Of a stretch of 64,000 nucleotides of DNA, positions 35,271 through 47,400 are shown piece after piece. The DNA lies in contig JBHGNT010000011.1 of the NCBI GenBank assembly GCA_043228905.1, positions 868,001-932,000 on the forward strand, in the 5' to 3' direction. The position numbers and the translations under genes were made by a program. The notes under the pieces were generated by a model that worked only from the letters and a program-made list of their open reading frames with translations, was not told the DNA's origin and made no database searches. Source of the DNA: Azolla caroliniana. Its lineage: Eukaryota; Polypodiophyta. Every line of letters starts with the position of its first letter. Position 1 is the stretch's first letter.

Positions 35271-35943
35271 AAGACAAGAAAAAGATGAAGAAACAAAGAA
35301 AAGAGCGGGAGGGGCAAAACAGAAAAAAGGAATGAAGAAATGTAGAAAGAAGAAGAAGAGGGGAAAAAGAGATGATAAGGGCATATGCTGAGGGCATATG
35401 TGAGAATTTCAATTACGTAGGGGTATTGAACAGAATTTTTTTAAAAAAAATTATGAGGATGTAACGAGAAAATTTCATCAACATAAGGGTACATAACAAA
35501 ATTTTAAAAAACAAGAGGGCACCACCAAAATTTTGAAAATCCCCAAGACTACTCACACACTCAAAACAAAGGAAGAACATACATATACACGACATGATTT
35601 TGGACCCATGACGAAGTTCGTAAGCCGACAGAACGAGAATGTTCGTGTTGCGGAAAGATTTGTTGACCGACAAAGATGTTCGAGTCTAGCACTCCGATCG
35701 AGGGAGTCGATCATTGAAAGGACTGATGGAAGTCCCGATTGAAGAAATATCATCATCAAGCCATGTGGGATCGACGTGCAAGGCACTCTCCCACGGGCGT
35801 GCCATATTGTGTTACCCCGTACGAGATGTACGGTGAGTCAAGTGTGATGAGCGAGGGTCGAATGTTATCATGATGTTGTTGTGTATGTGTAGGGGGCATA
35901 AATGTAATTGTGAGTCTATATGTATGTGAACACATGCGAATCG
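35271..35943. other. Unassigned AT-rich segment between Gypsy-B1 and Gypsy-A3
   Basis: The first part is A/G-rich and may still be Gypsy-B. About 35410-35542 contains three imperfect words of the form 'aggg(t/c)a...aacaaaattttnaaaa'. The rest (35600-35943) has no match that I recognise. Its right end is the truncated end of Gypsy-A3. Confidence 0.4.
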
Positions 35944-37026
35944 TTTTTCGAACTCCTGGAGGAGCGCCGAAGTGTTCCTCCCTTTTACGGGGCTTTCCAC
36001 CCACGCCATGAAGTCCCGCCTCGACAGTCGAAGCGAGTCATCAAACCGTACTTCTTGAGGAGTTGCAGCTCGAACTCCTCCCAAGTCTGGCATCCGGCCA
36101 TCACCTCGAGCACCTCCGCGTGGATGCTCGGCGTCACCACCCGAGGGAATCCGGACAACCGCCTGTCCATCGGGATATCCCTCATGATCATTTTGTCCCG
36201 GTAAGCCTCCAAATAACTTGTGGGATTCTTCCCACCGAATCGGCCTATGCTGCCGACGATCGATTCAAGGGCTCTATCGAGGGTACCTGTCCCCTCACGA
36301 GCGCTCACCAGCCGGTCGACGACTACCGCCATTGCCTCTGCTAGCTCCGATCCCCTCATCTTCCGAGTCCTTTGCCGTCTGTTCATGTCGGGTTCACCAA
36401 ATATGTCGTGAAGTTTCACATTCGCGTGTAGGAAGAGGCAGGACCACGTGGTTCTTGGACCAAGGAGAGAGTGAGAGAGAGAGAGAGTTGCAAATACACA
36501 AAAGGAAAACAAGAGCAAGAAACAGGAATTTGATTACTATAATCCGTAGCTTACAACTCGAACAGTTACAACTGGCAAACCGATAATGGACCTGACATGG
36601 GGTCCTACTCACGCACATAGACGACAACCACTCGACTCGAAGAAACAAAAAAGAAGAAGAAGGGGGAGAGCCTCTGTTGGAAGCACATGGGCTGTCCATG
36701 AAGCAGAGGCAGCGAACTCCTGACTCCCACAGAGAACAACGATCGGAGGAGAGAGAGCTCGACACTCGGTTCTGCAGCAGCACTTCGTCCTCGCCAACGC
36801 GCAATCCCTTTTCTTCCTTCTCTCCTTCCTTAAATAGTTTTATTCCCTGTCCCTTTCGATAGAGATACGCACAAATCCCCTAATAAACGTGTACTACCTA
36901 GTATTTACATCAGCCAACCTAATTATGAATTATGTCCAAAATATCAATTCTCACATCCACCTATGTAAGAGCCGGTTCATGCGCCTTTTTCTCCGATTCC
37001 GCCTATGGCCAGTTTTCTTCACGACA
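35944..37026 (-). mobile_element. Gypsy-A3, truncated (5' LTR and gag start)
   Basis: A minus-strand element of the Gypsy-A2 type with 5' LTR 36414-37026, primer site tggtgaacccgacatg (36384-36399), and the first part of gag. Gag reads MRGSELAEAMAVVVDRLVSA, GSIGRFGGKNPTSYLEAYRD and, after a frameshift, DDSLRLSRRDFMAWVES to FEKRFA at about 35944, where homology to Gypsy-A2 ends. Codon ELQLLKKYG keeps a Gln where Gypsy-A2 has a stop. Confidence 0.88.
36414..37026 (-). repeat. Gypsy-A3 5' LTR (613 bp)
   Basis: It has inverted ends tgtcgtgaag and cttcacgaca. Read on the minus strand it begins tgtcgtgaagaaaactggcc and aligns to the Gypsy-A2 LTRs (50254-50871 and 62394-63011). Confidence 0.9.
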
Positions 37027-38820
37027 CCGGTTACGGAGCGAGCAAGGCGACTTGCTGAACGGTTGAGGAAGCGAGAGGCCTTCCAGCAAGCGGCAGAAGA
37101 AATCAGAGCGGATCACTCATTTTCCAAGGTGATCCGGAGAGTGGCCAAGGAGTCACTTCGGTTACCACAAAACAACTACCCAGACGAAGGAAGCAACCTA
37201 AGCAGCCTCTGGGAAGCGGAATCCCTTCTCTAGGCATTGGCAGTGGGGGAAGGCGAATCCGAAGCATTTTCGGCATTTGAATCGGGTTCGGACAGGGAAT
37301 ACAACGCGCAGACGAACTACCGTAGTAGTAACGACACCCCAGGCAGACCAAAGGACGAGGAATCAGATACCTTGACAAGGCTGGAACCTCCGGTACTGGA
37401 AGTTGACCGCACTCCGGAACCAGAAGTCGAGGACGAGAGACCTCCGACACCGGAAGTCGAGGAGGAGAAGCCTTCGACACCAAAAGAGGAGCAGGAAAGA
37501 CCTCTGACGGTGACAGAAGACCGGGAAAAACCTCTAACACCAAAAGAGGAGGACGAATGACCACCGACACCACCAGCCCGTGTACCGACACCAGACGACG
37601 ATATGCCGTTCCAATATCCCAGATACCGGGATAATCCGGACGCGGAAGCCCACGTCCATGCATTTCAACAGATCTGGGAGGCAAACCATGTGTCCCAACG
37701 CTTAAATGCAGCCAAAGAGGAATGCTCAAAAAGGGTAGAGTTCGGCATGACCTTGGAGGGAACGGCCACCAGATGGCACTGAACACAAGATCCCAGCACC
37801 ATCCCCGCGTTTGAAACATTAAAGACAAAATTCTTGCATTTCTTTCACAAGGAGATGGACCAATGGGAAATGGGAGGGTTATTTTACAGTATCCGGCAGG
37901 AACTAACGGAGAACATTCAACAGTTTGTCATCCGGTTCTAGGGGATCCACAGTCAGCTCAACCGGACACCATCAGAGGAAGAAACAAAGGACATATTCTT
38001 AGCAGCCCTTCGAGAACCCTTACGTACTGTGTGCACCGTTATTGATTTCCGCACCAGCAGCATAGATCAAGTGATCGACCGAGTTCAGGAAATGGAAACC
38101 TCAAGTTCATGGCTAACCTTGGGCGCACTTCAACGTGCACTACCAACGGAAGAGGACCTCCGTTTCCGGTAGGCAATTCAATGTACGACATGCCTGAATG
38201 CCGGACGTTCGGCGCTGGAATGCACCATGCGTTCCCAATGCTTGCTCTACCACTCCAGAAGTCACACAATGGAACGGTGTGAGTATAACTTGTTAAATCG
38301 GCAAGCACCACCGGTCCGGCAAATTGAACCACGGAGCAACCAAGAGGAAGAAGAAGAACGCTGTCGGCGAGAGGAGCGCTACCGACCGTCACAAGATGTC
38401 CGATACAGCGATCGAAGAGATGCTTATGACCGGTATGACAGACAGGATAGATACCAGGACTATAATGGACGGTACGAGAGATACAACCGGGATCACTCCC
38501 CTGGTTACAACCAACGACGGGACGACTATGGCAAGTATGATGACCAACACCGTCAAGGTTACCGAAACAAAAAGAATTTCAACTAGAAACGTCATTTCAA
38601 CAAAAAGGGGGGCCATCCGCAGGAACCGGAAAAGGGCACTTCAAGCAGCCAACCGGACCAAAACCAAGCACTTACCACAAGACCTCCACCAAGCACACAT
38701 GCCGAATCCAGCAACACCCGGAAGCCATACTGCTATTATTGTCGGCAAGAAGGCCATTATAGTAATCAATGTCCGACGAAGAGCTACGACAAGCGACCAA
38801 CAGTGAACATGGTAGATGCG
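37027..38820 (+). pseudogene. Gypsy-B1 gag
   Basis: After the LTR of Gypsy-A3 the host frame resumes with RARRLAERLRKREAFQQAAE. A Pro/Glu-rich hinge (37390-37555) of repeated 'TPEVEEE/PLTPKEE' units follows. The capsid-like region reads DAEAHVHAFQQIWEANHVSQ, MTLEGTATRWH and FFHKEMDQWEMGGLFYSIRQ. An Arg/Tyr/Asp-rich basic segment (38330-38580) precedes the zinc knuckle CYYCRQEGHYSNQC at 38731-38772, which is in a shifted frame. Stops at TRWH* and VIRF* and the frameshift near 38580 make it inactive. Confidence 0.85.
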
Positions 38821-39821
38821 GAAGTCGCGGACATACAACAAGTCATTACAAGTTCAAAAGGCAAAGACACGGAGTGGGAAACTCAAGAAGACATCTGGAA
38901 GCAGGCAACCGAATGGGTGAAGAAGGCAAATGAGCGGAATGTGGTAGAGCTCGAACAACAAAAGGAGAATGCCGAAGAGCTCACCGGCCTGGGGCAGCCC
39001 GAAAACCCAACATGGCAGGCATTACAAGAATGCCAAATAACGCTGCCGTTAGGCCGGCTATTGCAACTAGTACCACGCTTCACGGAAGGACTGAAGATAG
39101 GAAGGACGACAGCTGACACACCACTGGATCCGGCATTCTTTTCAAATCCGGAGGAAGGACCGGCAGTGGTGGACACGAGCAGTTCGGCAATCACAATCAT
39201 CGTGAAAGGAAATGAGCTACGGGGCACGATTATCGATGGAGGATCCGACTTGAACGTGATCAGCCTCTGAACGTGTAACACTCTAGGAATCCATGACTGG
39301 GAACCGTGCCCGTTTTGGCTTCGGATGGCGGACACAAGCTCAGTACGGCCGACCGGAGTAATACGTGATCTGGAAGTGACCATCGGGGGTCACACATTTC
39401 GCATTTCCGCAGTAGTTCTCCAGCTATAGGCTCAGGGAGCTTACCCACTATTGTTGGGATGCCCTTGGTTATAAACAACACACATCAAGCAAAACTGGAG
39501 GAAGAATATAATTACATTCTGGCGTGGAAAAGCGAAAGTACGAGTACCGACTCAACAACGATCCGGTACCGGCAAGGAATCAACGCCGGTATATGCGGAA
39601 TGTGTCAACATGCTGGAAGGATTGGTGGACGAAGATGTCGATCAATACTTACAGGAAAATCCGAAGATCGTACCTCTGTTCGAGATTGATGTAGCCGAAG
39701 CAGTATCACTATACATACTGCAACCGGACGGGACCGAGGAGGAACCGGATAAAGAAGCAATCCGGGATTTACGGCAAGCACAGGAGGCACTGGAAAGAGA
39801 AATGGCAGTGTCGCAGCGCGT
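38803..39821 (+). pseudogene. Gypsy-B1 protease region
   Basis: The frame from 38803 reads NMVDAEVADIQQV, then GNELRGTIIDGGSDLNVISL with the catalytic Asp at 39235-39237 in a DGG setting. HDWEPCPFWLRMADTSSVRP follows, and after stops, MLEGLVDEDVDQYLQENPKI. The TGA at 39268-39270 and further stops near 39427 and 39470 break it. The acidic linker up to AVSQRV is cut by the solo LTR at 39822. Confidence 0.83.
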
Positions 39822-40854
39822 TGTCGTGAAGATTTTCGGCAATAGTGTGAAAATCCCATAAAACGTACAAAATCGAGTATAAATCACATAATACAATAAT
39901 TGTGAAGATAACATTTTAAATAAATTTAATATCTAAGTACAAAATGATGGAGGTTTCGAATGCACTTTATTACACGAGAAACGGACAACTAAATGTCAAG
40001 ATATGAGGGTATAAAGTTTGTGAAAGGAAAAGAGAAAATTGTGAGATATCCCACATAGGCACGACAAATACGGCTCTCATCATATATAAGGTGGAGCAAA
40101 AGATATTATCTTTGTGTCTATGTGTGGAGCATAGAGAGTTCAAGGTAACTTGAACTAAGAGTGGAGGTGGGCTAGCTACTCGTAAAGGGTTTTGGCCAAC
40201 CAAAACCGAATCGGCGATGGAGCCGATGATCCGACGACATCTGACGGCAATCCATCCGACGGTGGCACCGGTAACCGACGAACCGGCGTCCGACGACTAG
40301 ATAAATAAATATATAAATATATATTATACAAGGAGGGCAAGGAAGGATTCAAACCTTGCACCTCCAAGTTAGGAATCAATTGACTTACCATTAAGCCATA
40401 CTATTTAGTTGAAATTATATTTCTATCATTGTACTTTTACATGTAAATTCTCATACATGAGAGCTAAAATGAGTGACATGGTTATCATGCACCACATGTA
40501 ATACATAAGCGCCAAATGGCAAACATGCAATTTATGCATGTCTTGTACCCTCACATGCATCATATGCATGAGAGCATCTATAAAAGAAGGAAGGGGGAGG
40601 AGAAAAAACACGTTTTTTTTATTATGAAATTAAGAAGAAGAAATTCGTTATCAAATTGATGGTGTAACTTGTTTCTTAAATCCAAAGATAAAAGTTCAAT
40701 CAATGTCTCTCAATCGTTTAATCTCAACTTCTCTCATTCCCAATCTATCTTAAGTACTTTCTCGCCAAAGCTTGTACCGACTTTGAATCCTTCCGGTCCA
40801 GAACCCCGACGGTTCCGCCTCACGATCCGCGCGTAGTGACGGATCTTCAAGACA
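39822..40854 (+). repeat. Solo LTR of the Gypsy-A1 type in the protease-RT linker
   Basis: It runs from tgtcgtgaagattttcggc to ggatcttcaagaca and aligns along its length with the Gypsy-A1 5' LTR in opposite orientation. No A1 interior is present. On both sides Gypsy-B1 coding continues (AVSQRV left, VKASQLEEVNLGTTED right). Flanking bases are CGCGT and ACGTG, so no clean target duplication remains. Confidence 0.88.
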
Positions 40855-42229
40855 ACGTGAAAGCATCCCAACTAGAAGAGGTAAACCTAGGTACCACAGA
40901 GGACACAAGACCGGTGCACATTGCCAAGGAAATGACCCCGGAGAACAAAACGGCAATGATCACACTCATAAAAGAACTTCGCGATGTGTTCTCTTGGTCC
41001 TACGAGGACATGCGAGGACTCGATCCTCAGTTGTATCAACACCAGATACATCTGAGTAAAGACGCCAAACCGGTAGCGCAACGGCATTACCGGATGAACC
41101 CAAATTACGCAACAAAAGTCAAAGAAGAAATCGACAAATTGCTGAGAGTGGGCTTCATCCAACTGGTAAAGAAAGCCACGTGGCTTAGTCCGATAGTAGT
41201 AGTACCCAAAAAGAACAGTAAGATAAGAGTGTGCGTCGACTACCGGAAATTGAATGCGGCTACAGTAATGGACGCCTTCCCGCTTCCATTCACGGACGGA
41301 GTCCTGGATGCGGTCGCCGGTCATGAGGTGTACAGTTTTCTAGACGGTTTCAGCGGCTATAATCAGATCTGGATGCACCCAGCCGACCAGGAGAAAACCG
41401 CTTTTGTCACCGAATGGGGAGTCTTTGTTGCCGTAGTGATGATGTTCGGATTGAAAACCGCACCAGCAACCTTCCAGCGGATCATCATGGAGATTTTCGG
41501 AGAATTCATTCCGGCATTCATGCAGGTGTTCTTGGACGACTTCGCTGTTTATAGCCAGGAAGGGGATCACCTTCAGCACCTCTGACTATGTCTGGAGAAA
41601 TTTAAGGTTTACCGACTAAGCCCGAACCCGGCAAAATGCGTGTTCGGAGTAACCATCAGAGCGTTACTGGGCCACATAGTGAGCAAGGACAGTATCGCAG
41701 TGGATCCGGATGAAGTAAAAGCAATCCTGGAGGCATCGGTAGCAGCCACAACAAAGGCACTTAGCCGGTTCTTAGGACAAATTCGGTGGCATAGCCGAAT
41801 GCTTCCGTATTTGGCAGACCTGGCTACACCACTGCATGCCGCGGTACATCAGACACCATTCCTATGGATGGACACAGAAGACCAGGCTTACCGGGCACTA
41901 AAAGTACTATTGTCATCACTCACCGGTAAGCTGGCCCGGTGGACGTTACTTATTACAAGAATTCGAGTTCGAGATATTCTACCGACTCGGCATACAACAT
42001 GCGGTAGCAGACTATTTAAGCTGGTTAGATTCCGGCGAAACTGGTGACGACGTCCTAGACGACTTTCCGGATGCAGAGCTGTTTAGAGTCACAGCAGAAA
42101 CAACAACGGATAGTACGGTCGCAGAGGAAGACAAGTGGCTCACCAACATGCACCAATTTCTTAGCACCGGCTTACCTTCGGAGGAGATGAACAAAGACGA
42201 AAGGAAACTCTTAGCGGTTCAAAGCTGAC
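40855..42229 (+). pseudogene. Gypsy-B1 reverse transcriptase with RNase H deleted
   Basis: A clear Ty3/Gypsy RT: HRYRMNPNYATKVKEEIDKL-like primer-grip region (here HYRMNPNYATKVKEEIDKLL), VVPKKNSKIRVCVDYRKLNA, GFSGYNQIWMHPADQEKTAF, FGLKTAPATFQRIIMEIF and the active site VFLDDFAVYS (Asp pair at 41535-41540). TGA at 41583-41585 stands where CGA is expected. The connection domain ends at QAYRALKVLLSS and jumps directly to LTGKLARW at about 41921, the far end of RNase H, so the RNase H core is missing. A frameshift near 41955 hides QEFEFEIFYRLGIQHAVADY. Confidence 0.9.
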
Positions 42230-43732
42230 ACTTCTGTCTATTACTGGACACACTGTACCACAAAGGCGCAGATGGCATATGGCGGCGTGCAGTGCACAAC
42301 GACAAAAAGGAAATAATATTGCACGAAGCACACTGCGGCGTGGTTGGAGGACATTATCCCGGAGACGCTACGGCAAGGAAAATATGGCAGAGTGGATTAT
42401 GGTGGCCGACAACATTGAAGGATGCAGCCTAGTACGCTGAAGAATGCGACCTATGTCAACGAATGGGTCAACCAACCGAACAAGCCAGAATGCCTCACTA
42501 GCCCGTGCTACCGTTAGAACCATTTCAGAAATGGGGGCTCGATTTTGTCGGTCCCTTCAAACCACCGGCAATGAGAACCGGCAACCGGTACGTGATCGTC
42601 GCTATGGATTACTGCACAATATGGGTGGAGGCCAAAGCACTACGCGACAACACTGCGACATCCACGGCAAAATTTTTATATGAATGCATCTGGTGCCAGT
42701 ATGGATGTCCGAAATGGGGGCTCGATTTTGTCGGTCCCTTCAAACCACCGGCAATGAGAACCGGCAACCGGTACGTGATCGTCGCTATGGAGTACTGCAC
42801 AATATGGGTGGAGGCCAAAGCACTACGCGACAACACTGCGACATCCACAACAAAATTTTTATATGAATGCATCTGGTGCCGGTATGGATGTCCGAAATGG
42901 GGGCTTGATTTTGTCGGTCCCTTCAAACCACCGGCAATGAGAATCGACAACCGGTACGTGATCGTCGCTATGGATTACTGCACAATATGGGTGGAGGCCA
43001 AAGCACTACGCGACAACACCGCGACATCCACGACAAATTTTTTATATGAATGCATCTGGTGTCGGTATGGATGTCCGATAGAGCTCATAAGTGACCAAGG
43101 TGGGCACTTCTTAGGGCAAGTAGTGGAAAGTTTGACGACATTTTATGCGGTGGTGCACAAACGGAGCACTGCCTATTATCCGCAAGCGAACGGATTACCT
43201 GAGTCAACAAATAAAACACTACAGAACATCCTGCGAAAAATCGTCAATGAGAACCAGACGGATTGGGAAACAAAGCTGCACAGTGCCCTCTAGGCCTACT
43301 GAACGGCATATAAGACAAGTATTCGCACAACACCGTTTCGCCTAGCATTCGGATTGGAAGCAGTGATGCCGATAGAGTTCCAGGTACCGAGTTTATGAAT
43401 ACAGATTCGGGAACGCCTAAATGAGAAGGAATCAGAAGCTATCCGGTTAGCCGCGCTGTGCGAATTGGAAGAACACCGGCTAGCTAGCATAATGCACCTA
43501 GAACTAGAGCAGCGACGAAGGAAGGCGTTCGTGGATCGTCACCGGAAAGGGAATGAAAAGATGTTTGGAATCATTAAAACGGTACTAGTATTCCAGACCC
43601 GGATGGGTAAGATGCCGGGAAAGTTACGGTTTCGGTGGACCAGACCATACTGGATTACGCGTGAGTTCAACGGTTCCTACCAATTAGGGACACTCGCTGA
43701 CGAGGTTCTGGGTAAATGGGTCAATGGGTTCC
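42230..43732 (+). pseudogene. Gypsy-B1 integrase with triplicated core segment
   Basis: The zinc-binding part (HEAHCGVVGGHYPGDATARK, then CDLCQ) is at 42310-42460. The core begins FQKWGLDFVGPFKPPA at 42520, but a 61-residue unit is present three times (42529-43077) before ELISDQGGHFLGQVVES with the second Asp and YYPQANGLPESTNKTLQNIL with the Glu. The C-terminal part has FRLAFGLEAVMPIEFQVPSL, RKAFVDRHRKGNEKMF and GKLRFRWTRPYWITREFNGS. Stops at 43291 (TAG), 43300 (TGA) and in the zinc region break it. It continues after Copia-A2 at 49166. Confidence 0.9.
42529..43077 (+). repeat. 183-bp in-frame triplication inside integrase
   Basis: Three direct copies with exact period 183 start at 42529, 42712 and 42895, each starting aaatgggggctcgattttg (cttg in the third). 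Each codes for 61 residues from KWGLDFVGPF to YGCP, with only a few changes among copies. The unit includes the first catalytic Asp. The frame is open through all three and leaves correctly into IELISDQGG at 43078. Confidence 0.97.
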
Positions 43733-44405
43733 TGTTGGGATTACGGTCCCTCCGGATGGGATGGTCGGATGTCCGGGAATCGGGAATGAAGACCCGGTTC
43801 CGGAGCCGGATGATGGAGACCCGGTTCCGGAGCCGGATGATGAAGACCCGGTTTCCGGATCCGGATGATGAAGACCCGGCTTCCGGATCCCGATGATGAA
43901 GACCCCGGCTACGGAGCCGGATGACGAATGTACCCGGAGAGAAATCCGGATGCGGGGACATATTTGTGAATATGTTTGCCAAGGGTCCTTGAGGCCATAT
44001 TTGTAAATAGCCCGAAAGTCATATGTGTATAAATATGACTTAGGGCAAACAGTTTGTTGTTGTTGCTCATTTTCTGTTTTCCACTTAGAGGGAGCGAAGT
44101 GAGAGCAACCGAGAGAGAGAGTGAGAGAGAGTGAAAGGAAGAGGTAGACGCCTCTGTGTAATACCGCCGCCTGTGGCGAGGACAGCGAGCTCAAGGTCGT
44201 CGCCTTGCAGCTCGCCATTGTACATTCACTGCGTATAGTGATAGTTGGAGTCTTGTACTCCCGTGGTTTTTCTCGTCTAGGGTTTTCCACGCTAAACCTT
44301 GTGCATTCGAGTCTCTCTCTGTGTTTTTCGATTTACTGCTGCATTGATCCGTGTCTCCTCGGTTGTGGCCGGGAGAAGAAAGTTTGAAAGCGTCAATTCC
44401 TAACA
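43733..44405 (+). repeat. Copia-A2 5' LTR (673 bp)
   Basis: It runs from tgttgggattacggtccc to cgtcaattcctaaca. It contains a minisatellite of about 28-bp units ('ccggttccggagccggatga' plus tgaagac) at about 43792-43925, with one unit more than the 3' LTR. TATA-like tataaatatgact at about 44029 could be promoter. Confidence 0.95.
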
Positions 44406-44408
44406 ATC

Positions 44409-44420
44409 TGGTATCAGAGC
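44409..44420 (+). other. Primer-binding site, initiator tRNA-Met type (Copia-A2)
   Basis: The word tggtatcagagc lies three bases after the 5' LTR end, as in Copia-A1. Confidence 0.92.
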
Positions 44421-44436
44421 GACTGCAGTGCAGAAA

Positions 44437-47400
44437 ATGGAAGGCGGCAGCAGCGGGCAGCCGGGGATGATGGTGCTGAATGCGCAGAACTACGCCGACT
44501 GGAAGATAAAGATGGAGGATCTGCTCATTGTTCGGGACCTGTATGAACCGATCGACAGGTCGGAAATACCCAAGGGGGTACTTGAGACAGAATGGAGGCT
44601 TCTGAACCGGAAAGCCGTTGCAACCATTCGGCAATACGTCGACGTGAGCGTTCTACAACATGTGGCGAATGACACCAACGCATATGAGATGTGGCGGAAG
44701 CTGTCGGGCCTCTACGAGAGGAAGAATGCGTTGAACCGGACCTCCTTGATGAGGAAGATAGTGAACCTCAAGTACCGGGACGGCGAGAGTATGGTGGAGC
44801 ACGTAAGCACGTTCATGGGATTCGTGAACCAGCTTGCGGCGATCAAGTTCCCGTTGGAGGATGCAATGCAAGCCATCATCCTGATGTGTACGTTGCTGGA
44901 AAGCTGGGAGAACTTGGTGGTGACTCTCAGCACCTCCTGCACCGAAGATAACTTGTCCCTACAAACGGTAAAGACAAGCATTTTGAACGAAGAAGCGCGT
45001 CGGAGAGATAAAGAACCGGCCTCCGATCCGAAGATGCTGCTTTCCGAATCGGATCGGGGAAGACAACGGAACCGGAGTCCGCAAAGACGGGAGAAGTTTG
45101 GGACCCGGTCGCAGTCAAGAGGAAGGCCCACATGCTTCCACTGTGGGAAGCCGGGGCACTTCCGAAAGAATTGTCGGCATTACCGAAAAGACAACGGAGC
45201 CGACGACACCGATTCGAAGAAGTCTTCGGAACGGAACGGTGCTTACCGGGGAGCCACGGACCGGAATGGTTCGGATCGGCGAGGGCAGGACCGGAAAGGA
45301 ACGACGGCACTCGCGGCAAGTGAAGAGGAGATCATGCTCATCACCGAAGAAGGTGAACTAAACATTGCCGGCGATGAGACTACCTGGGTGGTCGATTCCG
45401 AAGCGTCGTTCCACCTGATCCCGGAAAAAAGATACTTCTCATCCTACACAGCCGGTGAGCATGGCTGTGTTCGGATGGGAAATGAAGGTACGTGCCGGAT
45501 TGCCGGCATAGGAGACGTGTGGTTGACAACCTCGACTGGATGCAAAATGTTGCTGAAGGATGTCCGACACGTTCCGGAGGTTCGATTGAACCTGATTTCG
45601 GCCGGGAGGCTAGACGATGAAGGCTACACAGGTAGCATCCGGAACAGCGTAATGAAGTTCAGCAAGGGGAGCCTGATAGTGGCTCGGGCCCGGAAAGTCA
45701 ACACACTGTACCTTATGAATGCCTGGTTGTGTCCGGAAGAGTTGAACGTGGCAGCCGACACTGCCGGTGAGCTGTGGCACAAGAGACTGTGCCACATGAG
45801 TGAGAAGGGGATGAAGAGGCTTGCAGAAGACAACCTTATTCCAGTGAAGCATGTGCACCTGGAGAAGTGCACCGATTGCCTGGCCGGTAAGCAGAACTGA
45901 ACCTCCTTCCACTCAAGGCCACCGACGAGACGTAGCGCACCATTGGAGTTGGTGCACACTGACGTGTGTCAAGTAGAAACGAAGTCACATGGCGGAGCCC
46001 AGTACTTCGTGACATTCATTGATGACCACAGCCGGAAGCTGTGGACGGCACTGTTGAAGACAAAGAACCAAGTGTTGTGCGTCTTCAAAGAACTCCACGC
46101 GAGAGTGGAAAGGGAATCCGGCAAGAAGCTGAAAGCGATACGAGCAGATAACGGAGGGGAATACCGGGGGCAGTTCGAGGAGTACTGTCGCTCGAAGGGA
46201 ATCCGGCTCGAGTTTACTGTGCCGAAGACGCCGGAACTGAACGGGCTGGCCAAGAGGATGAACCGGACCATAATGGAGAGGGTCCGGAGTATGCTGGCGC
46301 ATGCGAAATTACCCAAGGGGTTTTGGGCTGAGGCAATGTCGACGGCGACATACGTGATAAACAGATCACCCTCAGTACCTTTGGACGGAGACACGCCGCA
46401 GAGAGTGTGGACCGGTAGGGAAGTATCCTACCGGCATCTGAAGGTGTTCGGGTGTCTCGCATATGTGCATGTGGCAAAGGACCGGAGAGGAAAGCTAGAT
46501 CCAAAGACCCGGCCATGCATATTCCTCGGTTACGGCGATGACGAGTTCGGCTACCGAGTATGGGACCCGGTCGACAAAAAAATATTCCGGAGTCGTGATA
46601 TCATCTTCATGGAGGACAAGACACTCGCCGACTGGGAGTCGGAGAAGAAGATGAAGAGCTCCAAGTCGACCGGTGAGGATCAACTCTACAAGGAGCAGTC
46701 CCGACCGGCAAGGGACCGGTTAGCACTCGAGGATCTGGCCGAAGACGGTGAAGAAATAGAACCGGCTGAGGAAGATGAAACTGATACCGGAACCGGCCCC
46801 GATCCCGAAATGGATTCGGATGAAGAAGAAACGGAGGAGCCGGTTACCGAAGCTCCGGAACGGAGATATCCTCTAAGAGAGAGAAGGGCCCCCCGGAGAT
46901 TTCCGGAACCAGAGCACGTGCTGCTAACCGACGAGGGGGAACCGGAGAGTTTTGAAGAAGCAAAGCTTGACACCCATAGCCGCAGGTGGTTAAGTGCCAT
47001 GCAGGAGGAGATGGATTCCCTGCATGAGAACCTCACATATGAACTTGTGGAGTTGCCGAAAGGAAAGCGGGCACTTCGAAACAAGTGGGTGTTCAAGCTG
47101 AAACCGGGAGATGCCGAAAACCCCCCGAGATACAAAGCCAGGATCGTGGTGAAGGGGTTCCAGCAGAAGAAGGGCGTCGACTTCGACGAGATATTTGCCC
47201 CGGTAGTGAAGATGACCTCCATCCGGACGGTGCTGAGCATAGCGGCAAGCATGGACCTCGAGGTAGAACAGATGGACGTGAAGACGGCATTCCTTCACGG
47301 TGACCTCGAAGAAGAGATCTACATGCAGCAACCAGAAGGATTCGAGAAGAATGGGAAGGAGCACTTGGTATGCCGGTTGAAGAAGAGCCTTTATGGACTG

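Noticed and set aside
35985-36518. Minus-strand ORF start at 36518 as a gene start.
   Set aside because: The first 50 residues are LTR sequence; the real gag part begins after the primer site near 36384 and belongs to Gypsy-A3.
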